A DNA stretch of 11,881 bases from Candidatus Latescibacteria bacterium 4484_7 (GCA_002085285.1 NATK01000027.1:1-11881), one strand, 5' to 3'; counted from the stretch's first letter, positions 1 through 8,007 are shown. The notes: generated by a model from the sequence alone, not told the origin. Translations and numbers: made by a program.

Positions 1-99
1 AAACCGCTTCATGATGACATAGACATGCTGGCCGAGCTGCTCCGGGAAGGCTACCTTCTGAAAAAGGTTGAGAGACTCGCAGGGCCGATAGCCCTTTAG
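1..99 (+). CDS. C-terminal end of an unidentified protein (5' truncated by window edge)
   Basis: Frame 1 is open from the first base and gives 32 residues ending in ERLAGPIAL before a TAG stop. The tail is rich in Leu, Glu and Lys (DIDMLAELLREGYLLKKVERL) and looks like an amphipathic helix, as in the end of a genuine globular protein. The gene starts outside the window, so no family can be recognised. It converges on the propeller gene that ends at 228. What else it could be: a chance open frame of 32 codons is possible, but the composition is protein-like. Confidence 0.5.
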   Translation, partial: KPLHDDIDMLAELLREGYLLKKVERLAGPIAL

Positions 100-143
100 G
101 GTGAAGAAATCTTGCAGACATTCAAACCGACCGATTAGAGTCG

Positions 144-214
144 AAACGAATTATTCATCAAACATTGTGTAAATGGAATTACCCTGCAAATTCGTTTATA
201 AAAAAAGGGCAGGG
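144..214. repeat. Two overlapping inverted repeats in a convergent intergenic gap
   Basis: The 128-bp gap between two converging genes holds a perfect 9-bp inverted repeat, AAACGAATT (144-152) with AATTCGTTT (189-197), around a 36-nt loop. It also holds a 6-bp one, CCCTGC (182-187) with GCAGGG (209-214). On the minus strand a run of seven T lies at 206-200, inside the second loop. The position suits termination for both genes, but neither structure has a compact GC-rich stem followed directly by a T-run, so a terminator is only a weak inference. Confidence 0.25.
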
Positions 215-227
215 ATGTCTGTTTCGA

Positions 228-2243
228 TCATCGAACTGTCCATGAACCAGTCAGCAATGAGATACCACCCTTTCTAGTCCCAACCCAGATCCTATCCCTG
301 TAATCCCGGCAGATACTGAGTATGCATAGATCTCCCAACCCCTCGTCTGTACCGAGAAGATGCCATGTCCTGTCGGCGGAAAGAACCAGGACACCCCTGT
401 CCGATGTTCCTACGTACAACGAACCATCAGGGGCCATCGTAACTGCGGTCGGTACCGGCGTGCCAAGTTTGGCAGGAAAAGAAACGACCTGCCATTTGCC
501 GGTCTGAACATACCGATATATCCCCACAGGAGTTACAGCAATACAATTTCCACGATCATCAACTCCCAGAACGACGAGCGGATCGCCGGGTCTAACATAA
601 CTCGATCTCTCAATTACACGCACACCCGGCATGCTGAGTATCGATGTGTCTATCCGTGATTTTTCGAATCCTCTATTCGGCACGAATCCCGGCAGAGAGA
701 GCTCGTGCCATCGGCCGCCGACGAATCTGGCTACCCTGGAATTCTCCGTAGCAACCCATGGAGTTCCTCCGCCGTCGAAAAGGAGCGAAGAAACCCGGTT
801 CTCCGGCAAGCCGTCCTTTGTCGTGTAATGAATCCACTTCTTTCCGTCGAGCTCGAAAAGACCGGAATCGAAGCTGGCAAACCATAGATTGGACGAAGAG
901 TCGCGGGCTGCAAGCGTGAAATTTTCGGTAGGGAGGCCTTGCCTTCTATCGAAGATCTGCCACACATCTCCCCTTTTATGAAGAATGCCGAATCTAGCGG
1001 CCAACCATACTCCACCATCGCCTTTGGACGGAACGATGTCATTGACCTGTCCATCTATCCAGGGCTCAGGCAACAAGAGCTCTTTCAACACATTGCCTTC
1101 GCTGTAAAACACCCTGCCTCCGCCCACCATCCAAATGACTCCTCCTGCTGATTTGATCTTCGAGACCATCGCTTCGGGAAAATCCTGCGGAATGGTGATC
1201 TTTTTCACCCTGTTTGCCATGACCATTATCACCGAGCCTTTGTCCGTTCCCATGTAGAGATTCCCCTCGAGGTCATGAGCTATAGAAAGAAACCTGTACT
1301 TGCCGAGATTGTCGCCACCGTTATTGAACGGCACCCAGCCCGAGCCGTCGAAGGAAGAAACGCCTCCCTTTCCAGCAGCCCAAAGGACTCCTTCGGGATC
1401 GAAGCTGAAAGCATTGACTTCGAGCGAAGGGAGTCCGTCTTTCACCCCAAAGATTCTCACCCTGCCCATATTGTACTGCACTACACCATGGTGGGCAATT
1501 GCCATGAACAAATTGCCCTCTTCATCGATGACGAGATCGTCTACCGAGCCCACCGGTATCCTCTTTCCGTATCTGTACGATTCCCAATGCAGAGTGTCGG
1601 CACGGCACAAACCGCTCGCCGTTCCAAAGAGCACCGAGCTTTCGCTCTCGGGCAGCACCCTGTTTACCCGATCGTCGAGCAGCGAATCGTTTCTCGTGTA
1701 CCATCTTGCCGAATCACCAAGCAAGTATCCGGCACCGTTCCCGTACGTCGCAATCCACGTTCTTTTGTTCTCGCAGAAAATATCCCGCACATTGCTCAAG
1801 GATCTGTACTCACCCGACGGGTATCTGAACCATCTACCATCTCTTCGCACACTCACCCCTTCGTCGTCACCGATCCAGAGGAATCCATCGTCATCGACTG
1901 TAATTACGCGAATAGAGGGGAAAAAATCTCCATTCACCTTCACCAACGTATCTACGAGTACCGAGTAAGAGAAGAGTCCCCCCTCCGTGCCTATCCATAG
2001 AGTGTCACCGACGGATACGATCGATCGAATCTCTCTTGCCGGCTTGAAGGTCTTGAAGATCTCATCGCCCAACCTTTCCGGGCGATATCTGGGTGTGGCG
2101 GGAAGGGTCTTCCCGGTACCCAAGAAGCCTGCCTTCACCTCTTCCTGCTCGCCGGCGACGGCATCGATAAAGAAGGAGGAATGCAAAACACACATCAACA
2201 CCACCAACGCAACAACCGCTATCATTCTTTTGGCTCCATTCAC
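228..2243 (-). CDS. Exported double seven-bladed Reg_prop beta-propeller protein without signalling domain
   Basis: This is a 671-residue protein made almost entirely of two-component-regulator propeller (Reg_prop) repeats. I count 14 blade-closing motifs of the type W-I/V-G/A-T-x-x-G-G/V-h, from WIGTEGGLFSY near the N-terminus to IWVGTRKGGISLL at the very end. Others include LWAAGKGGVSSF, LWFASFDSGLFEL and LYVGTSDRGVLVL. Fourteen repeats fit two seven-bladed propellers, as in the periplasmic part of hybrid two-component sensors. Those sensors continue with a Y_Y_Y domain, a membrane helix and a kinase; here the protein stops after blade 14. The N-terminus NGAKRM followed by IAVVALVVLMCVLHSSFFI is a signal peptide or anchor, so it acts outside the cytoplasm. 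I chose the GTG at 2243 because AGGAGG lies 9 nt upstream; a TTG at 2246 is equally plausible, and an ATG at 2285 has no ribosome binding site. It follows the M61 peptidase gene by 84 nt and may share its transcript. The ligand is unknown. Confidence 0.82.
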   Translation of the reverse strand: MNGAKRMIAVVALVVLMCVLHSSFFIDAVAGEQEEVKAGFLGTGKTLPATPRYRPERLGDEIFKTFKPAREIRSIVSVGDTLWIGTEGGLFSYSVLVDTLVKVNGDFFPSIRVITVDDDGFLWIGDDEGVSVRRDGRWFRYPSGEYRSLSNVRDIFCENKRTWIATYGNGAGYLLGDSARWYTRNDSLLDDRVNRVLPESESSVLFGTASGLCRADTLHWESYRYGKRIPVGSVDDLVIDEEGNLFMAIAHHGVVQYNMGRVRIFGVKDGLPSLEVNAFSFDPEGVLWAAGKGGVSSFDGSGWVPFNNGGDNLGKYRFLSIAHDLEGNLYMGTDKGSVIMVMANRVKKITIPQDFPEAMVSKIKSAGGVIWMVGGGRVFYSEGNVLKELLLPEPWIDGQVNDIVPSKGDGGVWLAARFGILHKRGDVWQIFDRRQGLPTENFTLAARDSSSNLWFASFDSGLFELDGKKWIHYTTKDGLPENRVSSLLFDGGGTPWVATENSRVARFVGGRWHELSLPGFVPNRGFEKSRIDTSILSMPGVRVIERSSYVRPGDPLVVLGVDDRGNCIAVTPVGIYRYVQTGKWQVVSFPAKLGTPVPTAVTMAPDGSLYVGTSDRGVLVLSADRTWHLLGTDEGLGDLCILSICRDYRDRIWVGTRKGGISLLTGSWTVR

Positions 2244-2252
2244 CAATTCGTT

Positions 2253-2258
2253 CCTCCT
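2253..2258 (-). promoter_or_regulatory. Ribosome binding site AGGAGG that decides the start of the propeller gene
   Basis: A perfect AGGAGG lies 6 nt before a TTG (2246) and 9 nt before a GTG (2243), both in frame with the propeller protein. The ATG at 2285 lies upstream of this site and has none of its own. Starting at 2243 or 2246 also puts the basic residues and hydrophobic stretch of the signal peptide in their usual place. Confidence 0.7.
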
Positions 2259-2327
2259 GTGAGCCTTCGCATTTGGCCCCAACATTTTCGAAGCCGGGCG
2301 ATTAAGACATTATTATAGAGAAAGAAA

Positions 2328-3749
2328 TTAATCAAGCGAAGATGGAGCCTTCGAGAAGAATTCCGCCGAAGGGTCGTCGAGCATTTTTTGCAGCGCAAGC
2401 GAAACATCCAATCCGCTGAGTTTCTTTATTGCATCTACGAGCAAGCCCTCATCTACGCGTTGACCTGGTTTTCTGTTGTTATAGAGATAGCGCAGCACGT
2501 CTATCAGCTTGATACGACCTTTCGATTCGCTTCTGATCATTGCGTCGAGCCTTTCACAGGTGAGGTACCCACCGTCATAGAAGAAGTTCACCATCTCCTT
2601 GTCTCCGAGATCGTTGTTCTGTGCCTCCCTAATCGGCACCTTCCCATGGTATCTGTTGTCGACGAACCTATTGTATATAACGTTTCTCCGTGCCTTGTAC
2701 TGCTCTGGTGTGATGATTCCAGTGCCTTCCAGCACCCTGTACGAATAATAGACAGTCGCTCCTTCCGTAAACCATAGAAATGAATTAGAAGCGGGAGACA
2801 ATGCCTCACCGTTCCAATTGTGAAAGAGCTCGTGTGCTACGACCGACATCGGAGCATCAAAGAGCATATGGCCGTCCATGTGCGGGTCGAGGAACAGGAA
2901 CATCGTCCCGCCAAGGTGGATGCCGTAGTAGTCGAAGCCTGCGCCTCCTTTCACGGGATTGGGTTCCACGATAACCAGAAACTTTGCTCTCGGCGAGCCG
3001 CCGAACATATCGATCTCGTACGATGCTATTCTTCGCACCAGTTCAAACAGCCTTTCGGCCTCGAATCGCCACTTTCCAATCGAAGCCATACTCACCTCTA
3101 CAGCATCCACACTTGAATCGAAGCTCTGCATCCTGCCGCATACGATCGTTGTAAGGGGGAAATCGCCAGTCTCTTCTACAACGGTTCTCTTCCTGATCGA
3201 AATCGCCGAACTCGCAAGCACCCAATCATCTGGAATGTCGAGGTCTATTATGATTCCATCTGCAAGATCTGTGTCGCATAGAAGAAAAAGATCCCTCGCC
3301 ACCAAACGGCAATGCTCTGTATCGATCATCGTGAGCATCGTTCTGACGTCCGGTGAATATCTGTTTTCGACAACAACAGGCACAGTGTAAGAAAAGGAAA
3401 AATCCTTACCGTCATTCTTTATCTTCAATGCCTCATCTGATCTCTCGACCTCGAGCGCCCTGCCGTCCAAGTCCTCAGCCTTGAAACCAATGGGATCGAT
3501 TGTGCCGCCTTCATCGTTACTTGCCGGGCGGAAGATCGTTTCCTTCCGAACGACCCCCTGAACATCGCCTTCGACTCTCAGCACTTCAAGATCGAGATCG
3601 GATACGGAAACCCTGTAATGGATGAAAGGCCGTACAGAGCTCAGTCGAGTCTCGAAACGAGAACATCCGAGATACGAGACAAACACAAAAAGGACGGCGG
3701 CCCAAAGCAAATGGCCGTAGCGGCCTTTGGTCATCCATCCTGTTCGCAC
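2328..3749 (-). CDS. M61-family (glycyl aminopeptidase-like) metallopeptidase, probable lipoprotein
   Basis: A 473-residue zinc peptidase. The catalytic signature is HELFH at 306-310, followed by NWN and by E329 in WFTEG, with 18 residues between the second His and that Glu. This is the HExxH-18-E gluzincin pattern shared by families M1 and M61. HxxxHxWN and WFTEG favour M61. The N-terminal 200 residues look like the beta-rich M61 N-terminal domain, and the C-terminal 130 like its helical bundle. The C-terminal PDZ domain found in many M61 enzymes (about 600 residues) is absent. Residues 13-28 are hydrophobic and end in SYLGC (Cys29), an imperfect lipobox, so a lipoprotein outside the cytoplasm is likely. 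The GTG start at 3749 has GGAAGGAG ten nt upstream. An in-frame ATG at 3734 would be too far from that site. It precedes the propeller gene on the same strand. The substrate is unknown. Confidence 0.82.
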   Translation of the reverse strand: MRTGWMTKGRYGHLLWAAVLFVFVSYLGCSRFETRLSSVRPFIHYRVSVSDLDLEVLRVEGDVQGVVRKETIFRPASNDEGGTIDPIGFKAEDLDGRALEVERSDEALKIKNDGKDFSFSYTVPVVVENRYSPDVRTMLTMIDTEHCRLVARDLFLLCDTDLADGIIIDLDIPDDWVLASSAISIRKRTVVEETGDFPLTTIVCGRMQSFDSSVDAVEVSMASIGKWRFEAERLFELVRRIASYEIDMFGGSPRAKFLVIVEPNPVKGGAGFDYYGIHLGGTMFLFLDPHMDGHMLFDAPMSVVAHELFHNWNGEALSPASNSFLWFTEGATVYYSYRVLEGTGIITPEQYKARRNVIYNRFVDNRYHGKVPIREAQNNDLGDKEMVNFFYDGGYLTCERLDAMIRSESKGRIKLIDVLRYLYNNRKPGQRVDEGLLVDAIKKLSGLDVSLALQKMLDDPSAEFFSKAPSSLD

Positions 3750-3759
3750 CCTGATATCA

Positions 3760-3767
3760 CTCCTTCC
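3760..3767 (-). promoter_or_regulatory. Ribosome binding site GGAAGGAG of the M61 peptidase gene
   Basis: GGAAGGAG lies 10 nt before the GTG at 3749. It favours this start over the in-frame ATG at 3734, which would be 25 nt away. The rest of the 179-bp gap back to the Wzz gene (3750-3928) shows no convincing promoter or terminator. Confidence 0.55.
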
Positions 3768-3928
3768 ATGAACAAACAGACAATCCGGTTAGAACAATGC
3801 AACAGATGTTCCAATACATATAGATTTGAACATGGAAGGAGAGAAAAACTCCGAGGAAAGGAGGAAAAAACCACTCTTTTCACTGTAACGTAGGTTTGAG
3901 AATGAATATCCAGGAGACTGGCGATACC

Positions 3929-5107
3929 TCAGAGCCTCAAGATGGACCTGAGCCTTTCCAGATCCCTCGCAGCGATTTCTCTGAGTTCTTCGAAGGCCTG
4001 AGCTTCCCTGTCACTCTTTTCGCTCTCCGAGATCCACCCCCACCACATCACGACACCGCATATCCAGATGAAACCGACAACAGTGATCAATGCAACGAGG
4101 GCTTTGCGCGAAAGCCCCGAAGCCCGTTCTGGTATATCCGGCTTGTCTACCACCTGTACACTCGGAGTATTACGAGCCGCCTCGATGCTCGTTTCCTCGT
4201 ACCTCTGAAGAAGGAACGAATAGACCTTTTCGCTCACCTCGAGGTCGCGCTGCATCTCGGCGTAACGTTTCTGCAACTCGGGCAGTCTTACGAGGGGAAC
4301 AAAGACACCCTCGCTGCTGTCCCCGTTCATCACCTTGTCGAGCTGCTCGTTGAGGAATCTGTACTCGGCCTCCTTGCGCTTCAACTCGAGCGAATTCTCC
4401 TTTGTGAATTCCTTGAGCAAGTCCTTTTCGATACCGGCAAGCACCGCCCTGAGCTTTATCTCGCTCGCAAGGTCTATCGCTCCACTCACCTGGTCGTCGA
4501 AATTTACGATTCCGTTTTTCCTCTGAAAATCGGATATCTCGCTCCTCAATGAATCGAGCTTCGCCCTGTATTCCACGAGCTGGCCGTTTATGAATCTTTT
4601 CGTATGAACAGCCCTGGAAAAATTGAGAAACCTGTTCAACGAATCGAGTCCCGCCACATAGCCCGCGGCGATATCCCTTGCGAGGACAGGATCTTCATCG
4701 CTGACCCTGAGTTTGATCAGCCCCGTCTGTGTGACCGTCACTCTGGTCCTTGCCCTCAAGGCTTTCACCGCATCCTCGGTCGCTTCGACCTTGAATCTGG
4801 TCTTGAGATCGAGCCTTGTAATTAGCATATCGGCGAGACGTCTGCTCTCCATGATGTCGGCAAGCACCTGAGCCGTGGTCGCCCCCGATGTCATAGGCGA
4901 AATCATAGAAGGCAGATTCAGCTGAGCCATCCATGCGGTAAGGATGCCCTCCCCACCTTCCCCTATCGGGGGCATAAGAAGCACAGACGACGAATACTTC
5001 CTGTGAGTGAACGCAGCAAAGACTATCGAAGCGATAAGCACAAAGAAAGTGAATTTGAATATCAACCCTCTTTTCTTTACCGCATAACCGAAAACACGAA
5101 AAAACAT
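3929..5107 (-). CDS. Wzz/GumC-type polysaccharide chain-length determinant (co-polymerase)
   Basis: A 392-residue inner-membrane protein that would set the chain length of a surface polysaccharide, working with a Wzy polymerase or an exporter. A membrane helix at about 14-33 is followed by a YSSSVLLMPP segment typical of Wzz N-terminal domains. Next comes an alpha/beta periplasmic region (about 80-170), then a long, charged, coiled-coil-prone stretch (about 175-310). The Pro-rich VDKPDIPERAS (320-330) and the second helix (336-358) close the domain in the usual order. A 34-residue charged tail faces the cytoplasm. There is no Walker A tyrosine-kinase domain, so this is the kinase-free form. 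The ATG at 5107 has AAAGGG 8 nt upstream. It is divergent from a glycosyltransferase, consistent with a small polysaccharide locus, but no polymerase, flippase or export gene is in the window. Confidence 0.85.
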   Translation of the reverse strand: MFFRVFGYAVKKRGLIFKFTFFVLIASIVFAAFTHRKYSSSVLLMPPIGEGGEGILTAWMAQLNLPSMISPMTSGATTAQVLADIMESRRLADMLITRLDLKTRFKVEATEDAVKALRARTRVTVTQTGLIKLRVSDEDPVLARDIAAGYVAGLDSLNRFLNFSRAVHTKRFINGQLVEYRAKLDSLRSEISDFQRKNGIVNFDDQVSGAIDLASEIKLRAVLAGIEKDLLKEFTKENSLELKRKEAEYRFLNEQLDKVMNGDSSEGVFVPLVRLPELQKRYAEMQRDLEVSEKVYSFLLQRYEETSIEAARNTPSVQVVDKPDIPERASGLSRKALVALITVVGFIWICGVVMWWGWISESEKSDREAQAFEELREIAARDLERLRSILRL

Positions 5108-5163
5108 CCGGATTACCCTTTCGGCAGCGAACAGATCAAACGGTCATACACCTTCCCGCCGGG

Positions 5164-5187
5164 GCGGATAGTTGCACACTCATCCGC
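5164..5187 (-). promoter_or_regulatory. Hairpin in the leader of the Wzz gene
   Basis: GCGGAT (5164-5169) pairs with ATCCGC (5182-5187). The stem extends by AGT/ACT with a one-base bulge, giving about nine base pairs around a five-base loop. It lies 57-80 bp upstream of the ATG, so it would be in the 5' untranslated RNA if transcription starts further upstream. A role in expression is only inference. Confidence 0.3.
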
Positions 5188-5240
5188 ACTCGAGCAAGAG
5201 CACCTCGAATCCGCTTAGGCCACAAATAACCACGTGCCAG

Positions 5241-5267
5241 TCTATAATCACCCGCTGTACTATTCAA
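5241..5267 (-). promoter_or_regulatory. Weak candidate promoter for the Wzz gene
   Basis: On the minus strand TTGAAT (5267-5262) and TATAGA (5246-5241) resemble -35 and -10 boxes, but they are only 15 bp apart, shorter than the ideal 17. They lie about 135 bp upstream of the start codon in an AT-richer stretch. Confidence 0.2.
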
Positions 5268-5303
5268 GAAAAATAAAGATAAAAATCAATCACGCCGAGT
5301 AGC

Positions 5304-5423
5304 GCAACAGTCACAAGAGGGAACGGAAGATACATCATGGCCACTAATAACAGGGGGACACCTTGTCTCTTCCCATTCCCGAGTCACCTTGTCTCTTCCC
5401 ATTCCCGCTGCAACAGTCACAAG
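5304..5423. repeat. Nested direct and inverted repeats, possible small mobile-element remnant
   Basis: The sequence GCAACAGTCACAAG occurs twice, at 5304-5317 and 5410-5423, bracketing 92 bp. Inside is a 23-bp direct repeat beginning CACCTTGTCTCTTCC, at 5359-5381 and 5385-5407, so the two copies are only 3 bp apart. The left inner edge, GGGAACGGAAGA (5319-5330), is an imperfect inverted copy of TCTTCCCATTCCC (5368-5380), so the unit could fold. The outer 14-bp pair could be a target-site duplication or a recombination footprint. No transposase is encoded in the 405-bp region 5108-5512, which otherwise holds only leader and promoter sequence of the two divergent genes. Confidence 0.6.
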
Positions 5424-5427
5424 CTTA

Positions 5428-5456
5428 TTGCATAACGTAGCGATTTGAATTAATCT
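5428..5456 (+). promoter_or_regulatory. Weak candidate promoter for the glycosyltransferase gene
   Basis: TTGCAT (5428-5433) and TAATCT (5451-5456) are 17 bp apart, about 57 bp before the start codon. Each matches its consensus at only about half of its positions. It lies just right of the repeat unit, so the repeat lies immediately upstream of this promoter. Confidence 0.2.
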
Positions 5457-5512
5457 TTCAATTGTTCAATCTCTACCGCCTTCATCGGCAGCCATAAAAA
5501 GGAAGTCTGATA

Positions 5513-6688
5513 TTGAAAAGGATCTTGTTTGTCGAGGAATCTCCCTCTATCGGCGGCTCGAACTACAGCCTGCTTCAACTGGTCAAGGGCTTGGACAAAA
5601 AACGCTTCGAGCCTGTGGTCCTCTTCGCACACAGAATCGAGAGCAAGGAGGCCTTCGAGAAAGCGGGCGTTCGAACGATCTTCCTATCCGCAATTACAGG
5701 CCTTCAACCACAGGTTCAGCACACCGCCACCGGAAACATTCCATGGTACAAGGAACTCTCATCGTACAGATTCCTCTGGAGCGCGAAGAGGTACATCAAA
5801 GAGCAGCGCCCCTTGAAGAAGAGGCTGAGCAGGTGGCTCAGAGACGAGAGATTCGAACTGATCCATACGAACAACACGGTTAGCGACAACCTCGCTTTCA
5901 TTGCTGCGGGCTCAGACGCTCACATACCCGTTGTGAGTCATCAAAGGGGATATGCAAAGATAACACCCTTCATAAGATTCTTGGCGAGAAATGTAAGGCG
6001 TTTCATTTGTGTCTCTCGAAACGTCGCCGACTATTACATCGCATCGGGTCTGCCGGAAGAAAAGGTTGTGACAATCTTCAACGGCATAGACACATCGGTC
6101 GTAAAGGCGGTCGAAAAGGGCCATCTGCTCAAGACACCCGTAACAATCGGGTGGTTCGGACGGCTCGAAACGTGGAAGGGGACGGACACATTGATCGATG
6201 CTGCAAGAACGATTCTCTCGGACGGCGCCGAAGCGAGGTTCGTCATTGCAGGGACCGGGCCAGAAGAGGAGCGCATCAGCAAACTCGTCTCCTCCGATCA
6301 ATTGCTCGCGGGATCAGTGGAAGTGAAAGGATTTGTCGAGGATGCACTGAAGGCGATGGCTCGATGCAGTATCGTCGTAAACAGCTCCATAGAACCCGAA
6401 CCTCTCTCGAGATCGACTATAGAGGCCTCGGCCCTCGGCATTCCGCTCGTCGCATCTAACATAGGGGGGAATCCAGAGATCGTCGAGGACGGCGTGAACG
6501 GCTACCTTTTCAATACGGGTGATCCGGCGAGTCTTGCCGATGCACTGTCGAAGCTGATCGGTGATCCCGAGAAGCGGGCAGCCTTCGGCAGAGAGGCGAG
6601 GAAAAAGGCTGAGAAGCTTTTCGACGCCTCGATACATGTAGAAAAGATATCCAAATTATATGATGAAATAATGATTGCGGACGGATAA
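5513..6688 (+). CDS. Family 4 glycosyltransferase (GT-B fold)
   Basis: A 391-residue enzyme that would transfer a sugar from a nucleotide donor to a lipid-linked or surface glycan. The N-terminal acceptor domain starts with ILFVEESPSIGGSNYSL, the glycine-rich loop of GT4 enzymes, at about 4-20. VSRNVADYYI and VVTIFNGID (168-193) form the usual inter-domain region. The donor domain has GWFGRLETWKG (213-223), IAGTGPEEERI (245-255) and the EX7E motif E296-E304, followed by EASALGIPLVAS and GG-NPEIVEDGVNGYLF. It has no signal peptide, so it is cytoplasmic or peripheral at the inner membrane. The start is a TTG preceded by AAGGA nine nt upstream; no better start is nearby. It is divergent from the Wzz gene and converges on tyrS with 44 bp between. 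The sugar and acceptor cannot be read from the sequence. Confidence 0.9.
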   Translation: MKRILFVEESPSIGGSNYSLLQLVKGLDKKRFEPVVLFAHRIESKEAFEKAGVRTIFLSAITGLQPQVQHTATGNIPWYKELSSYRFLWSAKRYIKEQRPLKKRLSRWLRDERFELIHTNNTVSDNLAFIAAGSDAHIPVVSHQRGYAKITPFIRFLARNVRRFICVSRNVADYYIASGLPEEKVVTIFNGIDTSVVKAVEKGHLLKTPVTIGWFGRLETWKGTDTLIDAARTILSDGAEARFVIAGTGPEEERISKLVSSDQLLAGSVEVKGFVEDALKAMARCSIVVNSSIEPEPLSRSTIEASALGIPLVASNIGGNPEIVEDGVNGYLFNTGDPASLADALSKLIGDPEKRAAFGREARKKAEKLFDASIHVEKISKLYDEIMIADG

Positions 6689-6732
6689 CATTTCTTTCCG
6701 CTGAATCGCATTGCCTGGCGGCGCCTGCCCGC

Positions 6733-7968
6733 TTACAGGCCCTTCGGTTTCACTCGTACGTACTTCTTCTTGCCGGCTCTCAAAAGTATCGAGCCATTCT
6801 CATCGCAATCGTTTTTGGTTATCAACTGATTGAACGATCCTATCCGGACGCCGTTCACGTAGGCACCACCCTGATCGATGAGTCGCCTGGCCTGACCTCT
6901 CGTCTTCGACAAACCCGATTCGACAAGCAGGGCGAACGCCTCGATACCCTTTTCGAGGATGTCGGCTTCGATCTGGAATGTCGGGATGGCACTGTCGTCT
7001 TCCCTCCGTTTACCTTCGAAGAGTGCCTTCGAAGCAGCTCGCGCCTTCTCCGCTTCCTCTTCTCCATGGCAGAGCTTCGTCGCCTCGTAGGCGAGCACTT
7101 CCTTGGCCTCCCTCAACTTCTCCCCTTCGAGCGATGAAAGTCTCCGCACCTCATCCATCGGCAAGAAGGTGAACAGGGCGAGAAACTTCCCCACATCTCT
7201 GTCGTCCTGGTTGATCCAGAACTGGTAGTATTCGTAAGGAGAGGTCTTCTCCGCATCGAGCCAGACTGCTCCCTTCTCCGTCTTGCCCATCTTGCTCCCC
7301 GTGGCGGTGACGAGAAGCGGAAACGTCAATGCTTCTGCGTCTCCGCCCTCGACACGTCTTATCAGATCGGCGCCCGCGAGGATATTGCCCCACTGATCGT
7401 TCCCGCCCATCTGCAACCTGCACTGATAGTTCCTGTATAGGTAAAGATAATCGTACGCCTGCAGGAGCATGTAGTTGAATTCGATAAAGTTCAACCCGGT
7501 CTCGAGACGCTGCCTGTAAGATTCGGCTGCTATCATTCGATTCACACTGAAGTGCCTTCCTATGTCTCTCAAGAATTCGATGTAGTTGAGAGGCCTGAGC
7601 CAATCTCCGTTGTTGAGCATCAGGGCCTTGCCCTCGGAAAAATCTATGAAACGTTCGAGCTGTCTCTTGAGTCCCTTTGCATTGTTGTCGATCGTCTCCG
7701 CCGAAATGATCTTGCGCATCTCGCTCTTGCCGCTCGGATCCCCTATCATCGCCGTCCCCCCTCCCAGAACAGCAAGGACTCTATGACCGCGGCGTTGCAT
7801 GTGAGCCAGCGCCATTATCGGAACGAGGCTCCCAACGTGAAAGCTGTCCGCAGTAGGGTCGAACCCGATATAGCACGTCGTCGGCTCTGAGAGTATATCG
7901 CGGACCTTATCTTCGTCCGATACCTGCTCTACGAATCCTCTCTCCTTCAAGACATCGTATACATTCAT
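6733..7968 (-). CDS. tyrS: Tyrosyl-tRNA synthetase
   Basis: This 411-residue class I synthetase charges tRNA-Tyr with tyrosine, using ATP, in the cytoplasm. The HIGH-type motif is HVGS (44-47) within YIGFDPTADSFHVGSL. The KMSKS-type motif is KMGKT (226-230). QMGGNDQWGN (186-195) and NYMLLQAYDYLYL (165-177) are the tyrosine-pocket motifs of bacterial TyrRS. An S4 RNA-binding domain fills about 345-405 (SKTRGQARRLIDQGGAYVNG). The length is normal and no key residue is missing. The ATG at 7968 has GGAG 9 nt upstream. The gene lies 100 bp downstream of the redox operon, and a candidate promoter in that gap suggests separate transcription. It converges on the glycosyltransferase gene. Confidence 0.97.
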   Translation of the reverse strand: MNVYDVLKERGFVEQVSDEDKVRDILSEPTTCYIGFDPTADSFHVGSLVPIMALAHMQRRGHRVLAVLGGGTAMIGDPSGKSEMRKIISAETIDNNAKGLKRQLERFIDFSEGKALMLNNGDWLRPLNYIEFLRDIGRHFSVNRMIAAESYRQRLETGLNFIEFNYMLLQAYDYLYLYRNYQCRLQMGGNDQWGNILAGADLIRRVEGGDAEALTFPLLVTATGSKMGKTEKGAVWLDAEKTSPYEYYQFWINQDDRDVGKFLALFTFLPMDEVRRLSSLEGEKLREAKEVLAYEATKLCHGEEEAEKARAASKALFEGKRREDDSAIPTFQIEADILEKGIEAFALLVESGLSKTRGQARRLIDQGGAYVNGVRIGSFNQLITKNDCDENGSILLRAGKKKYVRVKPKGL

Positions 7969-8007
7969 AGATCAATACTCCCTGATCAGATTCAAGCGAA
8001 AAGACGA

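Noticed and set aside
1275..2000. Long plus-strand open frame of 241 codons
   Set aside because: It lies fully antisense to the propeller gene, whose repeated motifs are clearly real. The antisense product has no recognisable domain and no ribosome binding site; it reflects codon bias.
3808..3831. Inverted repeat GTTCCAA / TTTGAAC upstream of the peptidase gene
   Set aside because: It has six of seven matching bases in an AT-rich gap, as expected by chance, and no promoter nearby gives it meaning.
3896..4552. Plus-strand open frame of 218 codons
   Set aside because: It is antisense to the Wzz gene, has no family motif, and starts in the intergenic gap without a convincing ribosome binding site.
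5359..5407. Possible minimal CRISPR array
   Set aside because: There are only two repeat copies with 3 bp between them, no spacer-sized interval and no cas gene.
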